Assembly (NCBI RefSeq): GCF_000014225.1
Contig: NC_008228.1
Span: 2,108,001-2,172,000, forward strand
Length of the DNA: 64,000 nucleotides
DNA from: Paraglaciecola sp. T6c
GTDB taxonomy: Bacteria > Pseudomonadota > Gammaproteobacteria > Enterobacterales > Alteromonadaceae
Reading direction: 5' to 3'
Shown in pieces: positions 47,672 to 57,344 of this stretch. The notes under the pieces are model-generated. The model had not been told where the DNA came from, made no database searches, and saw only the letters and a list, made by a program, of their open reading frames with translations. How positions within the stretch are numbered: the stretch's first letter is position 1; every line of letters starts with the position of its first letter. The position numbers and the translations under genes are program-made.

Positions 47672-49441
47672 ATGAGTATTCCAGTTCACGAGTTCGATGC
47701 GGTAGTAATTGGTGCCGGTGGTGCAGGCATGCGCGCAGCATTGCAGATTTCTGAATCAGGAAAATCTTGCGCATTACTATCTAAAGTATTTCCAACACGT
47801 TCACACACAGTATCTGCCCAAGGTGGTATTACGGTAGCACTGGGTAACTCCCACGAAGATAACTGGGAATGGCACATGTACGACACCGTAAAAGGGTCAG
47901 ACTATATTGGCGATCAAGATGCCATTGAATACATGTGTAAAACAGGCCCTGAAGCCATTATCGAAATGGAAAACATGGGTTTGCCTTTTTCTCGTTTCGA
48001 AAACGGTAAAATTTACCAACGTCCTTTCGGCGGTCAATCTCAGAACTTTGGTGGCGAACAGGGTGCACGCACTGCAGCTGCAGCTGACCGAACCGGCCAT
48101 GCGCTTTTGCATTTGTTGTATCAACAAAACGTAAAAAATAAAACCAAAGTGTTCAGTGAATGGTATGCCCTTGATTTAGTTAAAAACCAAGATGGTGACG
48201 TTGTTGGATGTACCGCAATTGATATCGAAAGCGGTGAAGTGGTTTTCTTTAAATCAAAAGCGGTTGTGTTAGCAACAGGTGGAGCAGGGCGTATATTCGC
48301 TTCTACTACCAACGCCCACATTAACACGGGTGACGGTGTTGGCATGGCCATTCGTGCTGGTGTACCTATGCAAGACATGGAAATGTGGCAGTTCCATCCT
48401 ACGGGTATCGCTGGTGCAGGAACACTGGTAACTGAAGGGTGTCGCGGTGAAGGCGGTTACCTACTTAACAAAGATGGCGAGCGCTTCATGGAGCGTTATG
48501 CGCCAAATGCAAAAGATTTGGCTGGTCGCGATGTTGTTGCCCGCTCAATGATGACTGAAATACGCGAAGGCCGTGGCTGTGAAGGCCCTTGGGGTACGCA
48601 CCTTAAGTTAAAACTTGATCACTTAGGTAAAGACGTACTTGAGTCTCGTTTGCCTGGTATTCTTGAATTGTCACGTACGTTTGCCCACGTTGATCCTGTA
48701 AAAGAACCTATTCCAGTGATTCCTACCTGTCATTACATGATGGGGGGTATTCCAACCAACGTGAACGGTCAAGCGTTAAGCATTGATGCACAAGGCAACG
48801 AAAAGCCAATTCAAGGTTTATTCGCTTGTGGTGAAATTGCATGTGTATCTGTACACGGTGCAAACCGTCTTGGCGGTAACTCGTTACTTGATTTGGTGGT
48901 ATTTGGTCGTGCGACTGGACTACACCTTGGTAAAGCTATCGACGAAATTGAAAGCCGCGAAGCGTCTTCAGATGACATCGACGCTGCACTCGTGCGCTTT
49001 AATCGCTGGGAAAACTCAGAATCTGGTAAAGGTGAAGACCCTGTACAGATTAAGAAAGACTTACAGAAATGCATGCAGCTTAACTTCTCGGTATTCCGTG
49101 AAGGCGATGCAATGGCTGAAGGTCTTAAAGAGCTCGGCGAAATTCGTGAGCGTTTGAAATCAGCTCGTCTTGATGACAAGAGCAGCGATTTCAACACAGC
49201 GCGTATAGAGTGTCTTGAACTAGACAACTTGATGGAAACCGCATACAGCACAGCTGTAGCCGCTAATTTCCGTACAGAAAGCCGTGGCGCGCACAGTCGT
49301 TTCGATTTCCCTGACCGTGATGACGACAACTGGTTGTGTCACTCTGTTTACTTGCCTGAAGGTGACAAAATGTTAAAACGTGACGTAAACATGACACCTA
49401 AACTACGTGAAGCTTTCCCACCGAAAGCTAGAACTTACTAA
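47672..49441 (+). CDS. sdhA: Succinate dehydrogenase flavoprotein SdhA
   Basis: A 589-residue catalytic subunit oxidising succinate to fumarate. FAD-binding [14 protein letters not shown] lies at the N-terminus. [13 protein letters not shown] holds the histidine covalently linked to [29 protein letters not shown] and [18 protein letters not shown] are further conserved segments, and the C-terminal [16 protein letters not shown] is typical. The start is 1 nt after the sdhD stop. Confidence 0.98.
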   Translation: MSIPVHEFDAVVIGAGGAGMRAALQISESGKSCALLSKVFPTRSHTVSAQGGITVALGNSHEDNWEWHMYDTVKGSDYIGDQDAIEYMCKTGPEAIIEMENMGLPFSRFENGKIYQRPFGGQSQNFGGEQGARTAAAADRTGHALLHLLYQQNVKNKTKVFSEWYALDLVKNQDGDVVGCTAIDIESGEVVFFKSKAVVLATGGAGRIFASTTNAHINTGDGVGMAIRAGVPMQDMEMWQFHPTGIAGAGTLVTEGCRGEGGYLLNKDGERFMERYAPNAKDLAGRDVVARSMMTEIREGRGCEGPWGTHLKLKLDHLGKDVLESRLPGILELSRTFAHVDPVKEPIPVIPTCHYMMGGIPTNVNGQALSIDAQGNEKPIQGLFACGEIACVSVHGANRLGGNSLLDLVVFGRATGLHLGKAIDEIESREASSDDIDAALVRFNRWENSESGKGEDPVQIKKDLQKCMQLNFSVFREGDAMAEGLKELGEIRERLKSARLDDKSSDFNTARIECLELDNLMETAYSTAVAANFRTESRGAHSRFDFPDRDDDNWLCHSVYLPEGDKMLKRDVNMTPKLREAFPPKARTY

Positions 49442-49455
49442 GAGGAGTTAAGCAT

Positions 49456-50166
49456 ATGCAATTATCATTTTCTGTTTATCGCTATAACCCAGATGTAGAC
49501 AATGCTCCTCGTATGCAAGACTACAAACTTGAGGTTGAAGAAGGTCAAGACATGATGGTGCTTGATGCACTTATCGCGTTGAAAGAACAAGATCCAACGT
49601 TGTCATTCCGTCGCTCATGCCGTGAAGGTGTTTGTGGTTCTGACGGTGTAAACATGAACGGTAAAAACGGTTTGGCGTGCATCACGCCTTTGTCTGCCCT
49701 TGGTAGCAAGAAAATCGTTGTTCGCCCTTTGCCTGGTTTACCTGTGGTACGTGACTTAGTCGTTGATATGACTCAGTTCTATACCCAGTACGAAAAAATC
49801 AAGCCGTTCTTGATTAACGACAACAATCAACCGCCAGCACGTGAGTTTTTACAATCACCTGAAGAGCGCGAGAAGTTAGATGGTTTGTACGAGTGTATCT
49901 TATGTGCTTGCTGTTCAACCTCTTGTCCTTCATTTTGGTGGAACCCTGACAAGTTCATTGGTCCTGCGGGCTTATTGCACGCTTACCGTTTCTTAGCTGA
50001 TAGCCGTGATACCGCGACTGAACAACGCTTGGGCGATCTAGATGACGCATTTAGTGTGTTCCGTTGTCATGGGATTATGAACTGCGTTAGCGTTTGTCCG
50101 AAAGGGTTAAACCCGACCAAAGCAATTGGACACATCAAGTCCATGCTGTTACAGCGGGCTGTTTAG
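49456..50166 (+). CDS. sdhB: Succinate dehydrogenase iron-sulfur subunit SdhB
   Basis: A 236-residue subunit carrying three clusters. The [2Fe-2S] motif is in RRSCREGVCGSDGVNMNG and the later LAC. The [4Fe-4S] motif is CILCACCSTSCPSFWW. The [3Fe-4S] motif is in FRCHGIMNCVSVCPKGLNP. It passes electrons from SdhA to quinone. AGAGGAGTT precedes the ATG. A terminator follows 42 nt later. Confidence 0.98.
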   Translation: MQLSFSVYRYNPDVDNAPRMQDYKLEVEEGQDMMVLDALIALKEQDPTLSFRRSCREGVCGSDGVNMNGKNGLACITPLSALGSKKIVVRPLPGLPVVRDLVVDMTQFYTQYEKIKPFLINDNNQPPAREFLQSPEEREKLDGLYECILCACCSTSCPSFWWNPDKFIGPAGLLHAYRFLADSRDTATEQRLGDLDDAFSVFRCHGIMNCVSVCPKGLNPTKAIGHIKSMLLQRAV

Positions 50167-50207
50167 TTTTTAATTCTGTAAGTTATCTCTGCAGAATGAT
50201 AATGTCT

Positions 50208-50241
50208 AAATAGCCATCCCAAATCGGGTGGCTATTTTTTT
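50208..50241 (+). terminator. Rho-independent terminator after sdhB
   Basis: AAATAGCCATCCC pairs with GGGTGGCTATTT with one bulged T and an AAATC loop, ending in seven T. It separates the sdhCDAB transcript from sucA, so sucAB probably has its own promoter in the next 100 nt. Confidence 0.85.
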
Positions 50242-50343
50242 AGTTTACAAACTGTAAGTTAAGGTGAGCATCAGCAAACCTTTAAAAGGTCGTGTGCATC
50301 TGCACATTTAATTGTGAGTCTTAATAAAATTCAAGGGACAACA

Positions 50344-53166
50344 ATGCAACAAAGCGTGATGAAAGCATGGTGGGATTCTTCTCACATGGCTGGTGGCAAC
50401 GCTGCTTATGTAGAAGAACTATACGAAGCATATCTTGAAGACGCGAAAAGCGTATCTGACGAATGGCGTGCTATTTTCGACAAATTACCTAAGGTCGAAG
50501 GAGCTGAACTTGAGACTAAGCACAGTGAAATTCGTGACCAATTTCGAGCATTAGCTGCACTGGGTCCTGTTGCTCGAGCAGGGACTGTTTCTACTGGTAC
50601 ATCTCATGCCAGCGATGAGAAACAAGTTAAAGTTTTACAGCTTATTAATGCATACCGTTTTCGCGGTCACCAGCACGCAAATCTTGATCCATTAGAACTT
50701 TGGAAACAACCCAGAGTTCGCGATCTTGAATTGTCGCATCACTCGTTATCAGAAAAAGATTTCGACACTGTATATAATGTCGGCTCTTACGCCATAGGCC
50801 AAGACAGTATGAAATTAGGTGATTTGTTCAAATCACTTAACCGTACTTATTGTGGCTCAATTGGTACTGAGTACATGCACATTACCGATACAGAACAAAA
50901 GCGCTGGTTACAAGATAGAATTGAATCTGTACAAGCTAAACCTGAAATTTCTCGAGATGAGAAGGTCGCCATTCTTAAAGGCCTAATTTCTGCTGATGGC
51001 ATGGAGAAATACCTAGGGGCTAAATTCCCAGGAGCTAAACGTTTCTCTCTTGAAGGCGGTGACGCATTAGTGCCTATGCTCAAAGGCTTGATTAGTCATG
51101 CTGGCGAATGTGGCACGAAAGAAGTGGTTGTCGGTATGGCTCACCGAGGACGTATTAACGTTCTTGTTAACGTACTAGGCAAAAACCCGTCGGTTTTATT
51201 TGATGAATTCTCTGGTAAGCACGACAACACTTTAGGTGCTGGCGATGTTAAATACCATGCTGGCTACTCGTCAGATTACGCTACCCCAGGCGGCAACGTG
51301 CATTTAGCACTTGCTTTCAACCCGTCTCATTTAGAAATTGTTAATCCAGTGGTTATCGGCTCGGTGCGCGCGCGTCTAGATCGCAGAAACTGTGAAGATG
51401 GCTCTGTGGTATTACCGATTACTATTCATGGTGATTCCGCTATTGCTGGTCAGGGTGTAGTGCAAGAGACATTTAACATGTCTCAAACACGTGGTTTCAA
51501 AGTGGGCGGTACGGTTCGCATCGTTATCAACAACCAAGTTGGTTTCACCACATCCAATACGGAAGATACGCGTTCAACTCAATACTGTACTGATATTGCT
51601 AAAATGGTACAGGCGCCTATCTTCCACGTAAATTCAGATGATCCTGAAGCCGTTATGTTTGTGACTAAGCTAGCCCTTGATTATCGTAATAAATTTAAAC
51701 GCGACGTGGTAATTGATTTAGTCTGTTACCGCCGTCACGGACACAACGAAGCCGATGAGCCGAGTGCGACACAGCCGTTGATGTACAAGAAGATTAAAAA
51801 GCACGCTGTTCCTCGTCAGCTTTATGCCGAGCAATTGCTAGCCGAAGGCTCTATTGAATCTCATGAAATAGACAAGTTAGTATCTGATTATCGCGCAGCA
51901 CTTGATCACGGAGCTTGTGTGGTAGAAGAGTGGCGCCCAATGACTGAGCATTCAGTGGATTGGACTCCGTATCTTGGCCACGACTGGACTGCACCTTATG
52001 AGGGGCAAATCAGTGTAGAGAAGCTTAAAGATCTCGGCGATAAGTTATGTACTTATCCAGAAGATCACAAGTTACAATCTCGCGTAGCCAAGCTATATCA
52101 AGACCGTCGCGCTATGGTTGCTGGTGAAAAATTACTTGACTGGGGAATGGCCGAAAATCTAGCTTACGCCTCTATCGTTGACCGTGGCTCAAACATCCGT
52201 ATGACAGGTCAAGATTCTGGTCGTGGTACCTTCTTCCACCGTCATGCTGTATTGCATGGTCAAGGTGATGGCGAAGCGTATATGCCACTTGCGCATTTAC
52301 ACCCAGAACAGGGGACCATGGAAATATACGATTCTGTATTATCAGAAGCGGCTGTGCTGGCCTTTGAATTCGGGTATGCCACGGCAGAACCAGGTACACT
52401 GACCATTTGGGAAGCTCAATTTGGTGATTTCGCCAACGGTGCTCAGGTGGTTATTGACCAATTCCTAAGTTCAGGTGAAGCCAAATGGGGCCGACTATGC
52501 GGTCTTACTATGCTGCTTCCTCATGGTTACGAAGGTCAAGGCCCAGAGCATAGCTCGGCACGTTTAGAGCGTTTCTTACAAATGTGTGCTGACCATAACT
52601 GGCAGGTGTGCGTACCATCAACGCCAGCTCAGGTTTTCAACATGTTGCGTCGTCAGGCTATTCGCCCGATGCGTAAGCCACTAATTGTTATGTCACCTAA
52701 ATCATTGTTACGCCATCCATTGGCCGTTTCTTCTCTTGAGGAGTTGTCGACTGGCGTATTCCAAAACGTGATTGATGAAATTGACGAAATGGATGCCTCG
52801 AAGGTGAAGCGCGTCGTGATGTGTTCAGGCAAAGTGTATTATGACTTACTTGATCAGCGCCGTAAGAGTGAGCAGGATGATGTTGCTATTATTCGTATTG
52901 AGCAACTCTATCCGTTCCCGCACGCTGAAATTGAGCCTATCGTCAATAAGTTCAAACACGTTACTGATTGGGTTTGGTGTCAAGAAGAGCCACAAAACCA
53001 AGGTGCTTGGTATTGTAGTCAACACCACTTTTGGTCAGCTATTCCTAACGGCGCAAAATTAAGCTATGCCGGTCGTAACGCATCTGCGTCGCCAGCGGTA
53101 GGGTATATTTCTGTTCACAACCAGCAACAAAAAGAGTTGGTTGATGATGCATTAACTATTAAATAA
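50344..53166 (+). CDS. sucA: 2-oxoglutarate dehydrogenase E1 component SucA
   Basis: A 940-residue thiamine-diphosphate decarboxylase of the 2-oxoglutarate dehydrogenase complex. The ATG at 50344 is chosen because AAGGGA lies 6 nt upstream. Segments are the N-terminal E2-binding-like WWDSSHMAGGNAAYVEELY, LINAYRFRGHQHANLDPL, the HRGRINVL pocket, the TPP/metal region IHGDSAIAGQGVVQET with QVGFTTS, and the C-terminal FSGKVYYDLLDQRR-type stretch. It is followed by sucB after 9 nt. Confidence 0.97.
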   Translation: MQQSVMKAWWDSSHMAGGNAAYVEELYEAYLEDAKSVSDEWRAIFDKLPKVEGAELETKHSEIRDQFRALAALGPVARAGTVSTGTSHASDEKQVKVLQLINAYRFRGHQHANLDPLELWKQPRVRDLELSHHSLSEKDFDTVYNVGSYAIGQDSMKLGDLFKSLNRTYCGSIGTEYMHITDTEQKRWLQDRIESVQAKPEISRDEKVAILKGLISADGMEKYLGAKFPGAKRFSLEGGDALVPMLKGLISHAGECGTKEVVVGMAHRGRINVLVNVLGKNPSVLFDEFSGKHDNTLGAGDVKYHAGYSSDYATPGGNVHLALAFNPSHLEIVNPVVIGSVRARLDRRNCEDGSVVLPITIHGDSAIAGQGVVQETFNMSQTRGFKVGGTVRIVINNQVGFTTSNTEDTRSTQYCTDIAKMVQAPIFHVNSDDPEAVMFVTKLALDYRNKFKRDVVIDLVCYRRHGHNEADEPSATQPLMYKKIKKHAVPRQLYAEQLLAEGSIESHEIDKLVSDYRAALDHGACVVEEWRPMTEHSVDWTPYLGHDWTAPYEGQISVEKLKDLGDKLCTYPEDHKLQSRVAKLYQDRRAMVAGEKLLDWGMAENLAYASIVDRGSNIRMTGQDSGRGTFFHRHAVLHGQGDGEAYMPLAHLHPEQGTMEIYDSVLSEAAVLAFEFGYATAEPGTLTIWEAQFGDFANGAQVVIDQFLSSGEAKWGRLCGLTMLLPHGYEGQGPEHSSARLERFLQMCADHNWQVCVPSTPAQVFNMLRRQAIRPMRKPLIVMSPKSLLRHPLAVSSLEELSTGVFQNVIDEIDEMDASKVKRVVMCSGKVYYDLLDQRRKSEQDDVAIIRIEQLYPFPHAEIEPIVNKFKHVTDWVWCQEEPQNQGAWYCSQHHFWSAIPNGAKLSYAGRNASASPAVGYISVHNQQQKELVDDALTIK

Positions 53167-53175
53167 GGATCCAGT

Positions 53176-54663
53176 ATGTCAATAGATATTAAAGTACCGG
53201 TATTGCCAGAATCTGTGGCCGATGCATCAATTGCCACTTGGCATGTGAAGGTAGGTGAACAGGTTACTCGCGATCAAAACTTGGTCGATATCGAAACCGA
53301 TAAAGTGGTACTTGAAGTGGTTGCTCCTGCAGATGGCGTATTAAGCGACATCCTAGATGAAGAAGGTGCAACAGTACTAGGCGAGCAGATAATCGCAAAA
53401 TTTGAAGAAGGGGCTGGCGCATCTCAAGCAAAAGAGCAAAGTGCACCAGCAGCAGAGAAAACATCCAGTAATAAAGGTGAGTCAGTGGAGATTAAAGTAC
53501 CTGTTCTGCCCGAATCAGTGGCAGATGCAACCGTAGCAACATGGCATGTTCAACCAGGCGAATCGGTCTCTCGTGACCAAAACTTGGTAGATATTGAAAC
53601 CGATAAAGTGGTTTTAGAAGTGGTTGCTCCAGCCGATGGCACCTTGAGTGACATTCTCGCTCAAGAAGGCGAAACGGTAATGGGTGAGCAAGTGATTGCT
53701 AATTTTGCTGCAGGCGCTGCGCCCGCTAAAGCTGAAGCCACTGCTGCCGCTAGTAGTGATACAGGCGGTTCAGACAATGACGCCTTAAGCCCTTCAGTAC
53801 GCCGTCTATTAGCTGAAAAAGGCATTGATGCTGCGAGCATCAAAGGTACAGGTAAAGGCGGTCGTGTGACTAAAGAAGACGTTGAGAAATCATTGTCTGC
53901 GCCAGCTAAGAGTGCAGCACCAGCAAAAGCTGACGCACCGGCGACGCCTTCACTAGGCGGTGAGCGTTCTGAAAAACGTGTACCTATGACACGTCTTCGT
54001 AAGACAATCGCGAGTCGTTTGCTTGAAGCGAAAAACTCTACGGCTATGTTGACAACGTTCAACGAAGTTAATATGAAGCCTATCATGGAATTACGTAAGC
54101 AATATCAAGAGTCGTTCGAGAAACGTCACGGTATTCGTTTAGGTTTCATGTCTTTCTACGTTAAAGCAGTAACAGAAGCGCTTAAACGCTTCCCAGAAGT
54201 GAATGCGTCTCTTGACGGTGATGATATTTGTTACCATAACTACTTCGATGTATCGATTGCAGTGTCTACTCCTCGCGGTTTGGTTACACCTGTATTGCGC
54301 GATTGCGATACACTGGGTATGGCTGGTATCGAAGGTGGCATCAAAGCACTTGCACTTAAAGGGCGTGACGGTAAATTGTCAATGGCTGATATGCAAGGTG
54401 GTAACTTCACTATCACTAATGGTGGTGTGTTTGGATCATTGCTTTCAACCCCTATTATTAATCCACCACAGAGCGCTATCTTGGGAATGCATAAAATCCA
54501 AGATCGTCCTATGGCGGTGAATGGCAAAGTAGAAATTTTGCCTATGATGTATTTAGCACTTTCTTATGATCATAGAATCATCGACGGTAAAGAGTCTGTT
54601 GGTTTCTTAGTTACGATCAAGGAAATGTTAGAAGATCCAACGCGTCTGCTACTGGATGTTTAA
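53176..54663 (+). CDS. sucB: Dihydrolipoyl succinyltransferase E2 with two lipoyl domains
   Basis: A 495-residue E2 of the 2-oxoglutarate dehydrogenase complex, longer than E. coli SucB (405). Two tandem lipoyl domains, at about 3-77 and 104-178, carry lipoyl lysines K43 and K144 in ETDKVVLE. The repeats share a run of 23 identical residues around the lysine and lie 101 residues apart. An Ala/Pro linker follows, then the peripheral subunit-binding domain (about 204-238, [14 protein letters not shown]), another linker and the catalytic core (about 260-495) with [15 protein letters not shown]. Specificity for 2-oxoglutarate is inferred from its place after sucA. Confidence 0.95.
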   Translation: MSIDIKVPVLPESVADASIATWHVKVGEQVTRDQNLVDIETDKVVLEVVAPADGVLSDILDEEGATVLGEQIIAKFEEGAGASQAKEQSAPAAEKTSSNKGESVEIKVPVLPESVADATVATWHVQPGESVSRDQNLVDIETDKVVLEVVAPADGTLSDILAQEGETVMGEQVIANFAAGAAPAKAEATAAASSDTGGSDNDALSPSVRRLLAEKGIDAASIKGTGKGGRVTKEDVEKSLSAPAKSAAPAKADAPATPSLGGERSEKRVPMTRLRKTIASRLLEAKNSTAMLTTFNEVNMKPIMELRKQYQESFEKRHGIRLGFMSFYVKAVTEALKRFPEVNASLDGDDICYHNYFDVSIAVSTPRGLVTPVLRDCDTLGMAGIEGGIKALALKGRDGKLSMADMQGGNFTITNGGVFGSLLSTPIINPPQSAILGMHKIQDRPMAVNGKVEILPMMYLALSYDHRIIDGKESVGFLVTIKEMLEDPTRLLLDV

Positions 54664-54674
54664 TAGGATCTAAG

Positions 54675-54697
54675 CGGGTAAGTCATTGACTTACTCG
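54675..54697 (+). terminator. Hairpin between sucB and sucC, probable attenuator
   Basis: CGGGTAAGTC pairs with GACTTACTCG around an ATT loop (10 bp including one G-T), followed by TTTCTT. It lies 12 nt after sucB and 90 nt before sucC. The T-tract is poor, so it would reduce rather than stop transcription into sucCD. Confidence 0.5.
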
Positions 54698-54786
54698 TTT
54701 CTTGCCGTTGTTGTTTCTATAATATCGGCTAACAAAATCAAGCTGCCAAGCGCGGCTTTTTTCTTAAACAAAACGGATAGAAAACC

Positions 54787-55956
54787 ATGAATTTGCATGA
54801 ATATCAGGGTAAACAATTATTCGCTGAATACGGTTTACCTGTATCTGAAGGATATGCTGCGGAAACTCCGCAGGCGGCAGTTGAAGCTGCAGATCGTATT
54901 GGCGGTACTGAATGGGTTGTGAAATGTCAGGTTCACGCTGGTGGTCGCGGTAAAGCAGGTGGCGTTAAGCTTGTTAAAAACAAAGATGAAATCAAGGCAT
55001 TTGCTCAAAAATGGCTTGGTCAAAATTTGGTGACTTATCAGACAGATGAAGCTGGGCAACCAGTAAGCAAAATCTTGGTTGAAAGCTGTACAGATATTGC
55101 TCAAGAATTGTACCTAGGTGCAGTTGTTGACCGTGCTTCTCGTCGCGTAGTTTTCATGGCATCTACCGAAGGTGGTGTTGAAATTGAGACCGTTGCTGAA
55201 GAAACACCTGAAAAAATTCTTAAGGCTGAGATCGATCCTCTAGTAGGTGCTCAACCTTACCAAGCTCGCGAAATCGCGTTTAAACTTGGTCTTAAAGGCG
55301 TTCAAATCAAACAGTTTACTCAAATCTTCATGGGTTTGGCTAAATTGTTCGAAGAAAAAGACATTGCACTAATCGAAGTAAACCCGCTTGTTATTAAAGA
55401 CGACGGTAACCTTCATTGTCTTGACGCGAAAGTAGCGATGGACAGCAACGCTGCATATCGTCAGCCTAAGCTTCAAGAAATGCACGATCCTTCACAGGAA
55501 GATGCACGTGAAGCACAAGCGGCTAAGTGGGAACTTAACTACGTAGCACTTGATGGCAACATCGGTTGCATGGTTAATGGTGCAGGCCTAGCAATGGGCA
55601 CTATGGACATCGTTAACTTGCACGGTGGCTCACCAGCTAACTTCCTAGATGTTGGCGGCGGTGCAACCAAAGAGCGTGTTGCTGAAGCATTCAAAATCAT
55701 CCTTTCTGATTCAAATGTTGCAGCCGTTTTGGTTAACATTTTCGGTGGTATCGTGCGTTGTGACATGATCGCTGAAGGTATTATCGGTGCAGTTAAAGAA
55801 GTGGGTGTAACCATTCCTGTTGTTGTACGTTTAGAAGGTACAAACGCAGAGCTTGGCCGTGATGTATTGGCTAACTCAGGTTTAGATATCATCGCCGCTT
55901 CTAGCTTAACGGATGCTGCGAAACAAGTTGTTAAAGCTGCCGGAGGTGCTGCATGA
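54787..55956 (+). CDS. sucC: Succinyl-CoA synthetase beta subunit SucC
   Basis: A 389-residue subunit forming, with SucD, the ADP/GDP-linked succinyl-CoA ligase. [18 protein letters not shown] begins the ATP-grasp domain; [16 protein letters not shown] binds nucleotide, and [19 protein letters not shown] with metal ligands follows. The CoA-ligase-type C-terminal half has [12 protein letters not shown] and [15 protein letters not shown]. It overlaps sucD by 4 nt. Confidence 0.97.
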
Positions 55957-56825
55957 GCGTACTAATCGACAAAAACACCAAGGTAATCTGTCAAGGTTTC
56001 ACTGGTGGACAAGGTACTTTCCACTCAGAACAAGCTATCGAATACGGTACGCAAATGGTCGGTGGTGTTACGCCTGGTAAAGGCGGCACAACTCATCTTG
56101 GTTTGCCTGTTTTCAATACAGTACGTGAAGCGGTTCAAGAAACAGGCGCTACTGCGACTGTTATCTATGTACCAGCGCCTTTCTGTAAAGACTCTATCGT
56201 TGAAGCTGCAGATGCAGGTATCGAATTGATCGTTTGTATCACTGAAGGTATCCCTACGCTTGATATGCTTTACGTTAAAGAATACGTAAATCGTAAAGGC
56301 GTGCGTATGATCGGTCCTAACTGCCCAGGTGTTATCACCCCAGGCGAGTGTAAGATTGGCATCATGCCTGGTCACATTCACAAGCCAGGTAAAGTCGGTA
56401 TCGTTTCTCGCTCTGGTACGTTGACGTATGAAGCTGTTAAGCAAACAACAGATGAAGGTTTCGGCCAGTCTACGTGTGTTGGTATCGGTGGCGACCCTAT
56501 CCCAGGCTCTAACTTCATTGACATCCTACAGATGTTCCAAGACGATCCTAAGACTGAAGCAATCGTAATGATTGGTGAAATCGGCGGAACGGCTGAAGAA
56601 GAAGCAGCTGCATTCATCAAAGCTAACATCACTAAACCTGTTGTTTCTTACATTGCTGGTGTAACTGCTCCTGCTGGTAAGCGCATGGGTCATGCTGGTG
56701 CGATTATCTCTGGTGGTAAAGGTACTGCTGACGACAAATTTAAAGCACTTGAAGATGCAGGCGTTAAGACTGTTCGCTCACTTGCTGACATTGGTCAAGG
56801 TCTTCGCGAAATTACCGGTTGGTAA
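55953..56825 (+). CDS. sucD: Succinyl-CoA synthetase alpha subunit SucD
   Basis: A 290-residue CoA-binding subunit with an N-terminal Rossmann domain ([19 protein letters not shown]). The second domain contains [20 protein letters not shown], and the phosphohistidine loop is [17 protein letters not shown]. The ATG lies in a GCATGA overlap with sucC, giving translational coupling. Confidence 0.98.
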
Positions 56826-56842
56826 GCTTGCTTAGTACTCAT

Positions 56843-56871
56843 AAAAACCCGCTTTTGTAGCGGGTTTTTTT
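56843..56871 (+). terminator. Rho-independent terminator after sucD
   Basis: CCCGCT / AGCGGG stem with loop TTTGT, flanked by five A and seven T. The A-tract also makes it a possible terminator on the other strand. It ends the suc transcript. Confidence 0.93.
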
Positions 56872-56957
56872 ATGACTAAAACTCGCTAGAATAGGATACT
56901 CAACAGCAGCAGGCTTACGCCAAGAATAATGTGTAAAAAGGATTTATCAATCGAGTG

Positions 56958-57272
56958 ATGAACAAAACCATCAGACCGTTTCTTCTGCTAATGACTTCAC
57001 TTTATGCTAACCCAGCCCTTTGTGCAGCCATCAGCAGTGGTTGTTACAATGAATGCCGAGAACTTTTCAGAGATATCTCTTTCAATAGCCCCCTTGTAGG
57101 GCTGGGTTATCTTATTGCTCCTATCATTTGCTTCGTACTATTCGCTGGTAAGGAGACTTCGGTCAAAAATACCGAGTCCGAAAATCTAAATAAGCATATA
57201 GTTAGACTCTTTGGGTTACTTGCTATTGCATCAGTCGCGCTAATTGTCTTGGTTCAACTTTGGCGCTCCTGA
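56958..57272 (+). CDS. Small membrane protein with signal peptide, 104 aa, unknown
   Basis: I do not recognise this protein. From the ATG at 56958 (a GTG directly before it is also possible) it has a signal-like N-terminus (about 1-22), a short segment with three cysteines (SGCYNECRELF plus the CAA near the cleavage region), a TM helix (about 46-64), a polar loop and a second TM helix (about 80-99). The upstream sequence has AAAAAGGA about 20 nt before. It stands alone between the suc terminator and the convergent peptidase gene. Confidence 0.55.
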   Translation: MNKTIRPFLLLMTSLYANPALCAAISSGCYNECRELFRDISFNSPLVGLGYLIAPIICFVLFAGKETSVKNTESENLNKHIVRLFGLLAIASVALIVLVQLWRS

Positions 57273-57306
57273 ATATTCCTAACTTGGTACTCTGCTGCAA
57301 AGTGTT

Positions 57307-57328
57307 AAAAAGGAGCCTAAGCTCCCTT
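57307..57328 (-). terminator. Terminator for the S9 peptidase gene
   Basis: On the minus strand AAGGGAGC pairs with GCTCCTTT around TTAG (one G-T), running into five T. It lies 17 nt past the peptidase stop. Confidence 0.65.
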
Positions 57329-57344
57329 GCTTACCTTTGAAGGA

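Noticed and set aside
48783-49157. Long out-of-frame open frames inside sdhA and other TCA genes
   Set aside because: They are shadows of strongly codon-biased genes and encode no recognisable protein.
53176-54663. Assembly duplication as the cause of the double lipoyl region in sucB
   Set aside because: The two copies differ at many synonymous and several coding positions and the linkers are unlike, so it is a real, older duplication.
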